NCBI GenBank assembly: GCA_905221605.1
Contig: CAJNDS010000286.1
Coordinates: forward strand, 47,979 to 111,978
Source of the DNA: Symbiodinium natans
Taxonomy: Eukaryota > Sar > Dinophyceae > Suessiales > Symbiodiniaceae
Direction of reading: 5' to 3'
DNA: 64,000 nucleotides
Shown here: piece after piece, positions 20,166 through 31,679 of the stretch
Layout of the letters: each line of letters starts with the position of its first letter
Numbering within the stretch: the stretch's first letter is position 1
Position numbers and translations under genes: made by a program
Notes under the pieces: model-generated
What the model was told of the DNA's origin: nothing
The model's database searches: none
The model's input: only the letters and a program-made list of their open reading frames with translations

Positions 20166-20871
20166 GTAAAGAGCAATCGTTTAGAGGGGAACAGGAGAAG
20201 AGGAGCGAGAGAGAAGGACAGAGGAGAGATACAGGGAATCCAATTTCAATAGAACAGCAAAGAAAAGAATAGAAGAGAGATGAATAGAGAAGAGGGAGAG
20301 ACAAAACAAGGCGCAGAGAAGATGGCGCTCTTCTTTATCTATCCTCCCTCCCTTATCTCTCCCTTCCCTCTTTCTTTTCCAGATAAGAACAACTAAAGAG
20401 GAATAATTATGAAAAGGAGAAGAGTAAGGAAAGGAGCAGAAGAGATAGGCCGAGAAGAGGGATATGATGAAGTACGGCAAGGTCCACGCGCAACCTCTGC
20501 TTACCCTGCCACTGTTTTATCCTGCAAGTTCCTTTCTTGTTGTTCATCAGTCAAAAAGTAACAGAAAGAGAGAAGGGAAAGGGAAGTGAGAGAGGAGAGA
20601 GAACAAGGATGCCATTTTTCTGGAAGGGTGCTGGAAAGAAGAGAAGAGACAGGAAGCAAGGAGACAGAGTGACAAAATAAAGCGCAAAGCTCTATATATA
20701 TCATCTCTCCCTTGTCTCTCCCTATTCCCTTTTGATGGGACGCCCCAGAACTAAAATATTTAAATCCAGGTATTTGAATAATTAAATTCTTTAAATTATT
20801 TAAATGGTTGGGTTTCCAGAGGAACCAATGGGTTTGAATAATTAGATTATTTAGATTATTTTGGCGCCTCC

Positions 20872-21181
20872 TGTGAGCCAAGTCTGTGATGAAGTATGTC
20901 CCTTCTCCCCGCGGGCCAAATTTGTGATGAAGTATGTCCCCTCTCCCCGTGGGCCAAATTTGTGATGAAGCATGTCCCCTCTCCCCGTAGGCCAGGTTTG
21001 TGATCCAGCATCCCACCAGCGTGATGAAGTAGGTTCCCTCTCTTTGTGGCTGAAGTATGTCCCCTCGCCCCGTGGGCCATGTTTGTGATCCAGCCCCCCA
21101 GCAGCGTGATGAAGTATATCCCCTCTCCCTGTGGGCCAAGTCTGTGATGAAGTATGTCCCTTCTCCCCATGATGAAGTATA
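20872..21181 (+). repeat. 38/58-bp minisatellite private to copy 1
   Basis: Seven units begin TGATGAAGTATGTCCC. Most are 38 bp (ending GGGCCAAATTTG) and some are 58 bp with an added GATCCAGC...CAGCG segment. The Gly/Arg-rich minus frames (TSSQ, GRGD) are read-through of this repeat. Confidence 0.93.
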
Positions 21182-22379
21182 TTTGGAAGCTGAGAGTCGT
21201 GTTTTGGTGTGGTAGATTGTGGTAGATAGAAAGGAAAGGGCATGAGAAAGTAGCGAGAGGAGCTCTTCAATTCCCTTCCTGCTTTATTGCAACACATGCC
21301 CCTCTTGTTCTTCCTTTCTTGTGTTTTTTGTCATTTAGAGGGGAACAGGAGAAGAGGAGCGAGAGAGAAGGAGAGGGGAGAGATAACAGGAATCCAATTT
21401 CAATGGAATAGCAAAGAAAAGAATAGAAGAGAGATGAATAGAGAAGAGGGAGAGACAAAACGAGGCGCTGAGAAGATGGCACTCTTCTTTATCTATCCTC
21501 CCTCCCTTATCTCTCCCTTCCCTCTTTCTTTTCGAAATAAGAACAACTAAAGAGGAAGAATTTATGAAAAGGAGAAGAGTAAGGAAAAGAGCAGAAGAGA
21601 TAGGCCGAGAAGAGGGACATGATGAAGTACGGCAAGGTCCAAGCGCAAGGAGTCACCCTCTGCTTTACCTTCCACTGCTTTAGCATACCTGTCTTGTGCT
21701 TTGTCAGTTAAACGGAAACAGAAGGAGAGAAGGGAAAGGGAAGTGAGAGAGGAGAGACAACAAGGAGGCCATTTTAATTTTCTGGAAGGGTACTGAACAG
21801 AAGAGAGGAGACAAGAAACAAGGAGACGGAGGAACACAACAAGGCGCAAAGAAGATGGCACTCTTCTTTGTCTATCATCTCTCCCTTCCTTGTTCCCTTT
21901 TCCCTCTATTCTTAAAAAGGACAAGACCTCTTCGCAGATAGGTGCCCTCTCTCCTCTTCAGGAAGCCCCCTTGCCCTTATTTTGCTTGCTTTCTGAAACG
22001 ACAAGGAAAACAACACATAGAAAGAGAGGAAATGGAATGAACCAATAGGCAGTGGAGCTCTTCAATTTCTTTCCCTATCTCTTTTCTTCTTTTTTCATTC
22101 TTCATTCAACAAGGAAAAGAAGCTTCCTTTTGTGTGTTTTTGAGATTTAAAGGAGAACAAGAGAAGAGAAGGGAGAGAGAAAGGAGAGAGGAGAGATCAA
22201 CAGGAATGCAACTCTAAATGGAAGAGCAATGAAAAGAATGGAAGAGAAATGAGGACAGGCGAAATGCAAAAATCAGGCAAAGAGAAGATGGTGCTCGTTT
22301 TCATCTTTCCTCTGGTTCTTATTTTTCTCTTCTCTTGTTCATTTCCGTTAGAAAAAACAAAAGGAATAACAATGAACAT

Positions 22380-22601
22380 GTAAGCAAACCCAGCTGATGC
22401 TCATGATTTTTTCCTTTCTCCCTCTCTCTCTCTCTCCATATATGGGCGATGGAACGGGTGTCCTTGTTGGGCCGTTTCCTGCATCTTCAAGTGAGGAACC
22501 TAAGTGTTTTCTTTTGTTCGTTTGAAGACACAGAAAGCGATTAAAAGGGACGTCCATTTTGGATTGGCAGCCAACCCAGCTGATGCTCATGATTCTTTTT
22601 T

Positions 22602-22636
<35 letters not shown>

Positions 22637-22809
22637 GGGCGATGGAATGGGTGTCCTTTTTGATCGTTTTCTGCATCTTCAAGCGAGGAAAAGGGACACC
22701 CCACAAGAAAGCACTAAGGGTGTCCCTTTTGCTCGTTTGAAGACACAGAAAGCGATTAAAAGGGACGTCCATTTTGGATTGGCAGCCAACCCAGCTGATG
22801 CTCATGATT

Positions 22810-22849
<40 letters not shown>

Positions 22850-23019
22850 GGGCGATGGAATGGGTGTCCTTTTTGATCGTTTTCTGCATCTTCAAGCGAG
22901 GAAAAGGGACACCCCACAAGAAAGCACTTAGGGTGTCCCTTTTGCTCGTTTGAAGACACAGAAAGCGATTAAAAGGGACGTCCATTTTGGATTGGCAGCC
23001 AACCCAGCTGATGCTCATG

Positions 23020-23078
<59 letters not shown>

Positions 23079-23253
23079 GGGCGATGGAATGGGTGTCCTT
23101 TTTGATCGTTTTCTGCATCTTCAAGCGAGGAAAAGGGACACCCCACAAGAAAGCACTTAGGGTGTCTGTCCCTTTTGCTCGTTTGAAGACACAGAAAGCG
23201 ATTAAAAGGGACGCTCGTTTTGGATTGGCAGCCAACCCAGCTGATGCTCATGA

Positions 23254-23349
<96 letters not shown>

Positions 23350-23815
23350 CCTCTCTCTCCCTCTATATGGGCGATGGAACAGGTGTCCTTTTAGATCGTT
23401 TTCTGCATCTTCAAGCGAAGAAAAGGGACACCACAAGAAAACACTTAGGGTGTCCCTTTTGCTCGTTTGAAGACACAGCAAGCGATTAAAAGGGGCGCCC
23501 ATTTTGGATTGGCAGCAAACCCAGCTGATGCTCATGATTTATCTCTCTCCCCATATATGGGCGATGGAACGGGTGTCCTTTTTGGATCGTTTTCTGTTCA
23601 AGCGAAGAAAAGGGACACCACAAGAAAACACTTAGTAAGGGTGCCCCTTTTGCTCGTTTCAAGACACAGAAAGCGATTAAAAGGGACGCCCATTTTGGAT
23701 CGGCAGCAAACCCAGCTGATGCTCATGATTTATCTCTGTCTATATATGGGCGATGGAACGGGTGTCCTTCCTGATCGTTTTCTGCATCTTCAAGGGAGAA
23801 AGAAGGGCACCGCCC
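22380..23815 (+). repeat. Seven-unit ~205-bp array, copy 2
   Basis: GATGCTCATGAT starts at 22,395, 22,581, 22,797, 23,010, 23,242, 23,527 and 23,719. Unit-specific variants (for example TAAGTGTTTTCTTTTG in unit 1 and ACTTAGTAAGGGTGCCCC in unit 6) fall at the same ordinal positions as in copy 1, while CT tract lengths differ. Confidence 0.95.
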
Positions 23816-24959
23816 AAGAAGGAAAAGTAACATCAGATATAGGGAGGGAAATTGAAGAGCTCCTCTCTTTACTTAGTCATTCCCTTTCTTCTCTTCTTAT
23901 CTGTTGTTTTCTTCGCTTCAAAAAGCAAAATAAGGGAAAAGAGATTTCCTGAAGAGGAGGGAGGGCACCTATTGAAGAGCTCCTGTCTTTACTTAGTCAT
24001 TCCCTTTCCTCTCTTATCCGTTGTTTTATTCGCTTCAAAAAGCAAAATAAGCGAAAAGAGATTTCCTGAAGAGGAGGGAGGGCACCTATCTGTAAAGAGC
24101 AATCGTTTAGAGGGGAACAGGAGAAGAGGAGCGAGAGAGAAGGACAGAGGAGAGATACAGGGAATCCAATTTCAGTAGAACAGCAAAGAAAAGAATAGAA
24201 GAGAGATGAATAGAGAAGAGGGAGAGACAAAACAAGGCGCAGAGAAGATGGCACTCTTCTTTATCTATCCTCCCTCCCTTATCTCTCCCTTCCCTCTTTC
24301 TTTTCCAGATAAGAACAACTAAAGAGGAATAATTATGAAAAGGAGAAGAGTAAGGAAAGGAGCAGAAGAGATGGGCCGAGAAGAGGGATATGATGAAGTA
24401 CGGCAAGGTCCACGCGCAACGTCTGCTTACCCTGCCACTGTTTTATCCTGCAAGTTTCTTTCTTGTTGTTCATCAGTCAAAATTAACAGAAAGAGAGAAG
24501 GGAAAGGGAAGTGAGAGAGGCGAGAGAACAAGGATGCCATTTTTCTGGAAGGGTACTAGAAAGAAGAGAAGAGACAGGAAGCAAGGAGACGGGGTGACAA
24601 AATAAAGCGCAAAGCTCTATCATCATTGTCATCACACTCTTCATCTGCATGAGTCCTTTCATTGTACTGGCATAACTTCAGTGCATCAATTGCATAAAGC
24701 TTTCCCAGCAGCATCATCATCTTCATCATCTTCATCATCTTCATCAGCTCCTTGATCTTGTTCATCCTCATCATCTTCATCATCTAGTCAGTTGTTCGCA
24801 TCGTCATCATGTGTTTATGTTTTGCTGCGGTATGCAGACCCCTGTTTCTTGCAAACAAATGGCCGCGTGCCAATATTAATTGCTTGTAACCGGGCCGCGG
24901 CCCACATACGCGACATACCCCGTTACAGGGGGTGTGTATCAATGGTCGCGGACCTGTTT

Positions 24960-25101
24960 GTTGTTGTCTGCAGGTTCCAAGTCTTGCTTATCGGGGGGTA
25001 AGTGTTCGTAAGTTTACAAATTTGAAACCCCCTTAAACTCTTAAAGGCTGAGTACGCGGAGTGGTTCCAAGATCTTGCTTATCGGGGGGTAAGTGTTCGT
25101 A
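24960..25101 (+). other. Duplicated microexon-like unit with strong donors
   Basis: GTTGTTGTCTGCAG precedes GTTCCAAGTCTTGCTTATCG, then GGGGG and GTAAGTGTT. A second copy (GTTCCAAGATCTTGCTTATC...GTAAGTG) lies about 90 bp downstream. The first has a good polypyrimidine-CAG acceptor and both have GTAAGT donors. The arrangement also occurs at 30,157-30,316. Function unknown. Confidence 0.4.
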
Positions 25102-25109
25102 AATTTCAC

Positions 25110-25885
25110 CAAAAACATGACAATCTTTCCGCGGAATATGTGTCAGTAGAGCCGTGCCATAATTTACATAATTCAAATATTTTAAACAATCTAATAATTT
25201 TAAAAATTTAAATCCGAAAGGGGGGGGGGACCACCCCCCCTCCCCAGAATTACATAATTAAATAATTTAAATAAGACGGGGAGGTTTCGGATTTAAATTA
25301 TTTAAATTGTTTAATCCTTAGGGGGCAGGGCGGGTGGCCCCCCCCCTTTTCGGATTTAAATTATTGAAATTATTGAAATTATGTAAATAATTTAAATCCG
25401 CTCGAAGCCTTAAATAATTGTTTAAATTATTTAAATTATTTAAATCCCGGCCGAATTAGATAATTTAAATATTTTAAATCCGAAACCTGCCCGTCATATT
25501 CAAATTGAAATTATTTGATTCCCAGGCGATTTAAAGAATTTAGATAGTTTAAATAATGAAAAAGGATTTAAATCCGGCGGGCGGGGGGGGGGACCACCCC
25601 CCCCCTCCCCAGAATTAAATAATTCAAAAAGTGTAAATAAGACGGGGAGGTTTCGGATTTAAGTTATTGAATTATTTAAGTTTAAACTATTTCAATTATT
25701 TACATTATGTAAATTGTTGATATTATTTACAAATTATTCACATTATTTAATTCCCGGCCGAAGTTAAATAACTTAAGTAATTTAAATCCGAAACCTGCCC
25801 GTCATATTTAAGTTATTTAATTATTTAAATAAATTTCGATACTTAAATTCTTTAAATTATTTCAATTACTTAAGTCAATCTAATT
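25110..25885. repeat. AT-rich TTTAAAT-type DNA with GC boxes
   Basis: Long TTAAATTATTTAAAT stretches are punctuated by GGATTTAAATCCG and poly-G/poly-C boxes such as GGGGGGGGGACCACCCCCCC. Many segments are self-complementary. No gene is present. Confidence 0.9.
25311..25314. other. Empty insertion site (TTAA) in copy 2
   Basis: ATTGTTTAATCCTTAGGG is uninterrupted here. The same place in copy 3 carries a 296-bp insertion plus a duplicated TTAA. Confidence 0.85.
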
Positions 25886-25904
25886 AAGTAAAAAACAATA
25901 TAAA

Positions 25905-26250
25905 CCCAAGCAAGCACGAGAGCCCGGGGGGCTGGAGACTACAGCCAGAGAGCTCGGGGGCCTGCAGACTACAGCCAGACAGCCCGGGGGCCTGGTGACT
26001 ACAGCGAGAGAGACCGGGGGCCTGGAGACTACAGTCAGAGAGCTCGGGGGCCTGCAGACTACAGCCAGACAGCCCGGGACCCTGGTGACTACAGCGAGCC
26101 CGGAAGCCTGGAGACTCTACAGTCAGAGAGCTCGGGGGCCTGCAGACTACAGCCAGACAGCCCGGGACCCTGGTGACTACAGCGAGCCCGCAAACCTGGA
26201 GACTCTACAGTCAGAGAGCTCGGGGGCCTGCAGACTACAGCCACAGCTCG
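25905..26250 (+). repeat. 30-bp minisatellite
   Basis: Units of GAGAGCTCGGGGGCCTGCAG followed by ACTACAGCCA alternate with CAGCCCGGG and GAGACCGGGGGCCTGGAG types. The minus frame is a ten-residue repeat (PPSSLTVVSR). It was probably never a gene. Confidence 0.92.
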
Positions 26251-26546
26251 GGGCCTACGGCCTGCTTCGCGGGAAATCCCGTGGGAAAAGGAAGCCCTTA
26301 TTTTTGAAGTCTTGCGAGATTTCTCGCGGGATACGTTTTAATTTCGAAGGGGATCCGAGGGAAAACCAAGGGAAGTTCAAAGGGAAGTCCAAGGGAACAG
26401 TAAAAGGAAGATTTGACTCTCACGGGAAACTGAAGGGAAACCAAAAAAAACATCAAAGGGAAACCATGGGAAAACCAGGAAAACTCAAGGGAGAGCTCGC
26501 GGGAATTTCTCCCGCCAAAATTCGCGGGAGAAAAGTTTCGCGGGAG

Positions 26547-26646
26547 NNNNNNNNNNNNNNNNNNNNNNNNNNNNNNNNNNNNNNNNNNNNNNNNNNNNNN
26601 NNNNNNNNNNNNNNNNNNNNNNNNNNNNNNNNNNNNNNNNNNNNNN
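26547..26646. other. Assembly gap (100 N)
   Basis: Exactly 100 undetermined bases, a usual placeholder for a gap of unknown size. It falls inside the repeat block, between GGGAAA-rich DNA and the GA-rich segment. Confidence 0.99.
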
Positions 26647-27639
26647 AACAGGAATCCAATTTCAATGGAATAGCAAAGAAAAGAATAGAAGAGAGATGAA
26701 TAGAGAAGAGGGAGAGACAAAACGAGGCGCTGAGAAGATGGCACTCTTCTTTATCTATCCTCCCTCCCTTATCTCTCCCTTCCCTCTTTCTTTTCGAAAT
26801 AAGAACAACTAAAGAGGAAGAATTTATGAAAAGGAGAAGAGTAAGGAAAAGAGCAGAAGAGATAGGCCGAGAAGAGGGACATGATGAAGTACGGCAAGGT
26901 CCAAGCGCAAGGAGTCACCCTCTGCTTTACCTTCCACTGCTTTAGCATACCTGTCTTGTGCTTTGTCAGTTAAACGGAAACAGAAGGAGAGAAGGGAAAG
27001 GGAAGTGAGAGAGGAGAGACAACAAGGAGGCCATTTTAATTTTCTGGAAGGGTACTGAACAGAAGAGAGGAGACAAGAAACAAGGAGACGGAGGAACACA
27101 ACAAGGCGCAAAGAAGATGGCACTCTTCTTTGTCTATCATCTCTCCCTTCCTTGTTCCCTTTTCCCTCTATTCTTAAAAAGGACAAGACCTCTTCGCAGA
27201 TAGGTGCCCTCTCTCCTCTTCAGGAAGCCCCCTTGCCCTTATTTTGCTTGCTTTCTGAAACGACAAGGAAAACAACACATAGAAAGAGAGGAAATGGAAT
27301 GAACCAATAGGCAGTGGAGCTCTTCAATTTCTTCCCCTATCTCTTTTCTTCTTTTTCATTCTTCATTCAACAAGGAAAAGAAGCTTCCTTTTGTGTGTTT
27401 TTGAGATTTAAAGGAGAACAAGAGAAGAGAAGGGAGAGAGAAAGGAGAGAGGAGAGATCAAAAGGAATGCAACTCTAAATGGAAGAGCAATGAAAAGAAT
27501 GGAAGAGAAATGAGGACAGGCGAAATGCAAAAGTCAGGCAAAGAGAAGATGGTGCTCGTTTTCATCTTTCCTCTGGTTCTTATTTTTCCCTTCTCTTGTT
27601 CATTTTCGTTAGAAAAAACAACAGGAATAACAATGAACA

Positions 27640-28042
27640 TGTAAGCAAACCCAGCTGATGCTCATGATTTTTTCCTTTCTCCCTCTCTCTCTCTCCATAT
27701 ATGGGCGATGGAACGGGTGTCCTTGTTGGGCCGTTTTCTGCACCTTCAAGTGAGGAACCTAAGTGTTTTCTTTTGTTCGTTTGAAGACACAGAAAGCGAT
27801 TAAAAGGGACGTCCATTTTGGATTGGCAGCCAACCCAGCTGATGCTCATGATTTCTCTCTTTCTCCCTATATATGGGCGATGGAATGGGTGTCCTTTTTG
27901 ATCGTTTTCTGCATCTTCAAGCGAGGAAAAGGGACACCCCACAAGAAAGCACCTAGGGTGTCCCTTTTGCTCGTTTGAAGACACAGAAAGCGATTAAAAG
28001 GGACGTCCATTTTGGATTGGCAGCCAACCCAGCTGATGCTCA

Positions 28043-28085
<43 letters not shown>

Positions 28086-28262
28086 CACATATGGGCGATG
28101 GAATGGGTGTCCTTTTTGATCGTTTTCTGCATCTTCAAGCGAAGAAAAGGGACACCCCACAAGAAAGCACTTAGGGTGTCCCTTTTGCTCGTTTGAAGAC
28201 ACAGAAAGCGATTAAAAGGGACGTCCATTTTGGATTGGCAGCCAACCCAGCTGATGCTCATG

Positions 28263-28305
<43 letters not shown>

Positions 28306-28477
28306 GGGCGATGGAATGGGTGTCCTTTTTGATCGTTTTCTGCATCTTCAAGCGAGGAAAAGGGACACCCCACAAGAAAGCACTTAGGGTGTCCCTTTTG
28401 CTCGTTTGAAGACACAGAAAGCGATTAAAAGGGACGTCCATTTTGGATTGGCAGCCAACCCAGCTGATGCTCATGAT

Positions 28478-28545
<68 letters not shown>

Positions 28546-29005
28546 TCCCCTCTCTCTCCCTATATATGGGCGATGGAACAGGTGTCCGTTTAGATCGTTT
28601 TCTGCATCTTCAAGCGAAGAAAAGGGACACCGCAAGAAAACACTTAGGGTGTCCCTTTTGCTCGTTTGAAGACACAGCAAGCGATTAAAAGGGGCGCCCA
28701 TTTTGGATTGGCAGCAAACCCAGCTGATGCTCATGATTTATCTCTCTCCCCATAAATGGGCGATGGAACGGGTGTCCTTTTTGGATCGTTTTCTGCATCT
28801 TCAAGCGAAGAAAAGGGACACCACAAGAAAACACTTAGTAAGGGTGCCCCTTTTGCTCGTTTCAAGACACAGAAAGCGATTAAAAGGGACGCCCATTTTG
28901 GATCGGCAGCAAACCCAGCTGATGCTCATGTTTTATCTCTGTCTATATATGGGCGATGGAACGGGTGTCCTTCCTGATCGTTTTCTGCATCTTCAAGGGA
29001 GAAAG
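27640..29005 (+). repeat. Seven-unit ~205-bp array, copy 3
   Basis: GATGCTCATGAT or its variant starts at 27,657, 27,841, 28,034, 28,252, 28,466, 28,726 and 28,921. Seven units again, in the same order of variants as copies 1 and 2. Confidence 0.95.
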
Positions 29006-30525
29006 AAGGGCACCGCCCAAGAAGGAAAAGTAACATCAGATATAGGGAGGGAAATTGAAGAGCTCCTCTCTTTACTTAGTCATTCCCTTTCCTCTCTTCT
29101 TATCTGTTGTTTTCTTCGCTTCAAAAAGCAAAATAAGGGAAAAGAGATTTCCTGAAGAGGAGGGAGGGCACCTATTGAAGAGCTCCTGTCTTTACTTAGT
29201 CATTCCCTTTCCTCTCTTATTCGTTGTTTTATTCGCTTCAAAAAGCAAGATAAGCGAAAAGAGATTTCCTGAAGAGGAGGGAGGGCACCTATCTGTAAAG
29301 AGCAATCGTTTAGAGGGGAACAGGAGAAGAGGAGCGAGAGAGAAGGACAGAGGAGAGATACAGGGAATCCAATTTCAATAGAACAGCAAAGAAAAGAATA
29401 GAAGAGAGATGAATAGAGAAGAGGGAGAGACAAAACAAGGCGCAGAGAAGATGGCACTCTTCTTTATCTATCCTCCCTCCCTTATCTCTCCCTTCCCTCT
29501 TTCTTTTCCAGATAAGAACAACTAAAGAGGAATAATTATGAAAAGGAGAAGAGTAAGGAAAGGAGCAGAAGAGATGGGCCGAGAAGAGGGATATGATGAA
29601 GTACGGCAAGGTCCACGCGCAACGTCTGCTTACCCTGCCACTGTTTGATCCTGCAAGTTTCTTTCTTGTTGTTCATCAGTCAAAAAGTAACAGAAAGAGA
29701 GAAGGGAAAGGGAAGTGAGAGAGGCGAGAGAACAAGGATGCCGGGTACTAGAAAGAAGAGAAGAGACAGGAAGCAAGGAGACGGGGTGACAAAATAAAGC
29801 GCAAAGCTCTATCATCATTGTCATCACACTCTTCATCTGCATGAGTCCTTTCATTGTACTGGCATAACTTCACTGCATCAATTGCATAAAGCTTTCCCAG
29901 CAGCATCATCATCTTCATCATCTTCATCATCTTCATCAGCTCCTTGATCTTGTTCATCCTCATCATCTAGTCAGTTGTTCGCATCGTCATCATGTGTTTA
30001 TGTTTTGCTGCGGTATGCAGACCCCTGTTTCTTGCAAACAAATGGCCGCGTGCCAATATTAATTGCTTGTAACCGGGCCGCGGCCCACATACGCGACATA
30101 CCCCGTTACAGGGGGTATGTATCAATGGTCGCGGTTTTGCGACAGACCTGTTTGTTGTTGTCTGCAGGTTCCAAGTCTTGCTTATCGGGGGGTAAGTGTT
30201 CGTAAGTTTAAAGGAGCAAAGAAAAGTATCCCTGAATTTGAAACCCCCTTAAACTCTTAAAGGCTGAGTACGCGGAGTGGTTCCAAGATCTTGCTTATCG
30301 GGGGGTAAGTGTTCGTAAATTTCACCAAAAACATGACAATCTTTCCGCGGAATATGTGTCAGTAGAGCCGTGCCATAATTTAAATAATTCAAATATTTTA
30401 AACAATCTAATAATTTTAAAAATTTAAATCCGAAAGGGGGGGGGACCACCCCCCCTCCCCAGAATTACATAATTAAGAAATTTAAATAAGACGGGGAGGT
30501 TTCGGATTTAAATTATTTGAATTGT

Positions 30526-30829
30526 TTAATGTTGCACCCTCTTTAGTGTGGGGGGCCCCCCCCCCCCCCCTGAACAGTCGAGGCGTGGATGGGAGCCTGA
30601 TTACACGGCCCCGGGGCTCATATGATTTTAATAGGGAGGAGTTTAGATAGGTTCAAAAGGGGCAGCAATGCCCAGTTATCTTTTTTAAAGGCGCGCCACG
30701 TGGAATTTTCTTACGGCGCCCGGACGATTTGGCTTTAAAGAGGGACTCCCAAACAGTCAGGGTGTCCTGAATAATTCGGCCAGATTGTCTCTAAAGAGGG
30801 GGCCGATACTAAAGCGGGTGCAACATTAA
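30526..30829. mobile_element. 296-bp inverted-repeat insertion with TTAA duplication
   Basis: The insertion is 30,530-30,825. It starts TGTTGCACCCTCTTTAGT and ends ACTAAAGCGGGTGCAACA, inverted with a mismatch or two. TTAA flanks it on both sides, and copy 2 has a single TTAA at the equivalent place (25,311). TTAA duplication suggests a piggyBac-type non-autonomous element, but because TTAA is palindromic a TA duplication (Tc1/mariner type) fits equally well. No transposase frame is present. Confidence 0.85.
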
Positions 30830-31679
30830 TCCTTAGGGGGCAGGGCGGGTGCCCCCCCCCCCTTTTCGGATTTAAATTATTGAAATTATTGAAATTATGT
30901 AAATAATTTAAATCCGTTCGAAGCCTTAAATAATTGTTTAAATTATTTAAATTATTTAAATCCCGGCCGAATTAGATAATTTAAATATTATAAATCCGAA
31001 ACCTGCCCGTCATATTCAAATTGAAATTATTTGATTCCCAGGCGATTTAAAGAATTTAGATCGTTTAAATAATGAAAAATGATTTAAATCCGGCGGGCGG
31101 GGGGGGGGACCACCCCCCCCCTCCCCAGAATTAAATAATTCAAAAAGTGTAAATAAGACGGGGAGGTTTCGGATTTAAGTTATTTGAATTATTTAAGTCT
31201 TAGGGCGCAGGGGGGGGGTGGTCCCCCCTTTTCGGATTTAAATTATTTAAATTATTTAAACTATTTCAATTATTTACATTATGTAAATTGTTGATATTAT
31301 TTACAAATTATTCACATTATTTAATTCCCGGCCGAAGTTAAATAACTCAAGTAATTTAAATCCGAAACCTGCCCGTCATATTTAAGTTATTTAATTATTT
31401 AAATAAATTTCGATACTTAAATTCTTTAAATTATTTCAATTACTTAAGTCAATCTAATTAAGTAAAAAACAATATAAACCCAAGCAAGCACGAGAGCCCG
31501 GGGGGCTGGAGACTACAGTCAGAGAGCTCGGGGGCCTGCAGACTACAGCCAGACAGCCCGGGGGCCTGGTGACTACAGCGAGAGAGACCGGGGGCCTGGA
31601 GACTACAGTCAGAGAGCTCGGGGGCCTGAGACTGCCCGGGACCCTGGTAGACAGCCCGGACCCTGGTGACAACGAGAGA

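Larger units (their letters stand above)
18276..22130 (+). repeat. Large tandem block, copy 1
   Basis: The block starts TGTGTGTTTTTGAGATTTAA, and the same start recurs at 22,131 and 27,392. It contains the seven-unit array, a 118-bp duplication (19,900-20,165), GA-rich DNA, a private insert (20,746-21,260) and a second GA-rich stretch (21,338-22,130) related to 20,170-20,690. It lacks the 2-kb module found in copies 2 and 3. No credible gene lies inside. Confidence 0.9.
24617..26546 (+). repeat. 2-kb module, copy 2
   Basis: The order is: (TCA/TCT)n 24,705-24,785; a moderately GC segment 24,790-25,020; AT-rich DNA 25,110-25,885; minisatellite 25,905-26,250; GGGAAA-rich DNA 26,260-26,546. The same module is at 29,811-32,040. 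The frame on the minus strand through the TCA tract (KLYAIDALKLCQYNERTHAD) is preserved in both copies but has no recognisable family. Confidence 0.9.
22131..27391 (+). repeat. Large tandem block, copy 2 (gapped)
   Basis: Same order as copy 1 but with a ~2-kb module (24,617-26,546) between the array tail and the gap. After the N run the sequence resumes exactly within the GA-rich segment equivalent to 21,391 in copy 1. The true length across the gap is unknown. Confidence 0.9.

Noticed and set aside
18493-29000. Many open frames of 60-160 codons on both strands (Ser-Leu and Arg-Glu runs, FGLAANPADAHD)
   Set aside because: They come from (CT)n tracts and the 205-bp repeat unit; the same words recur in every unit and the tracts vary freely.
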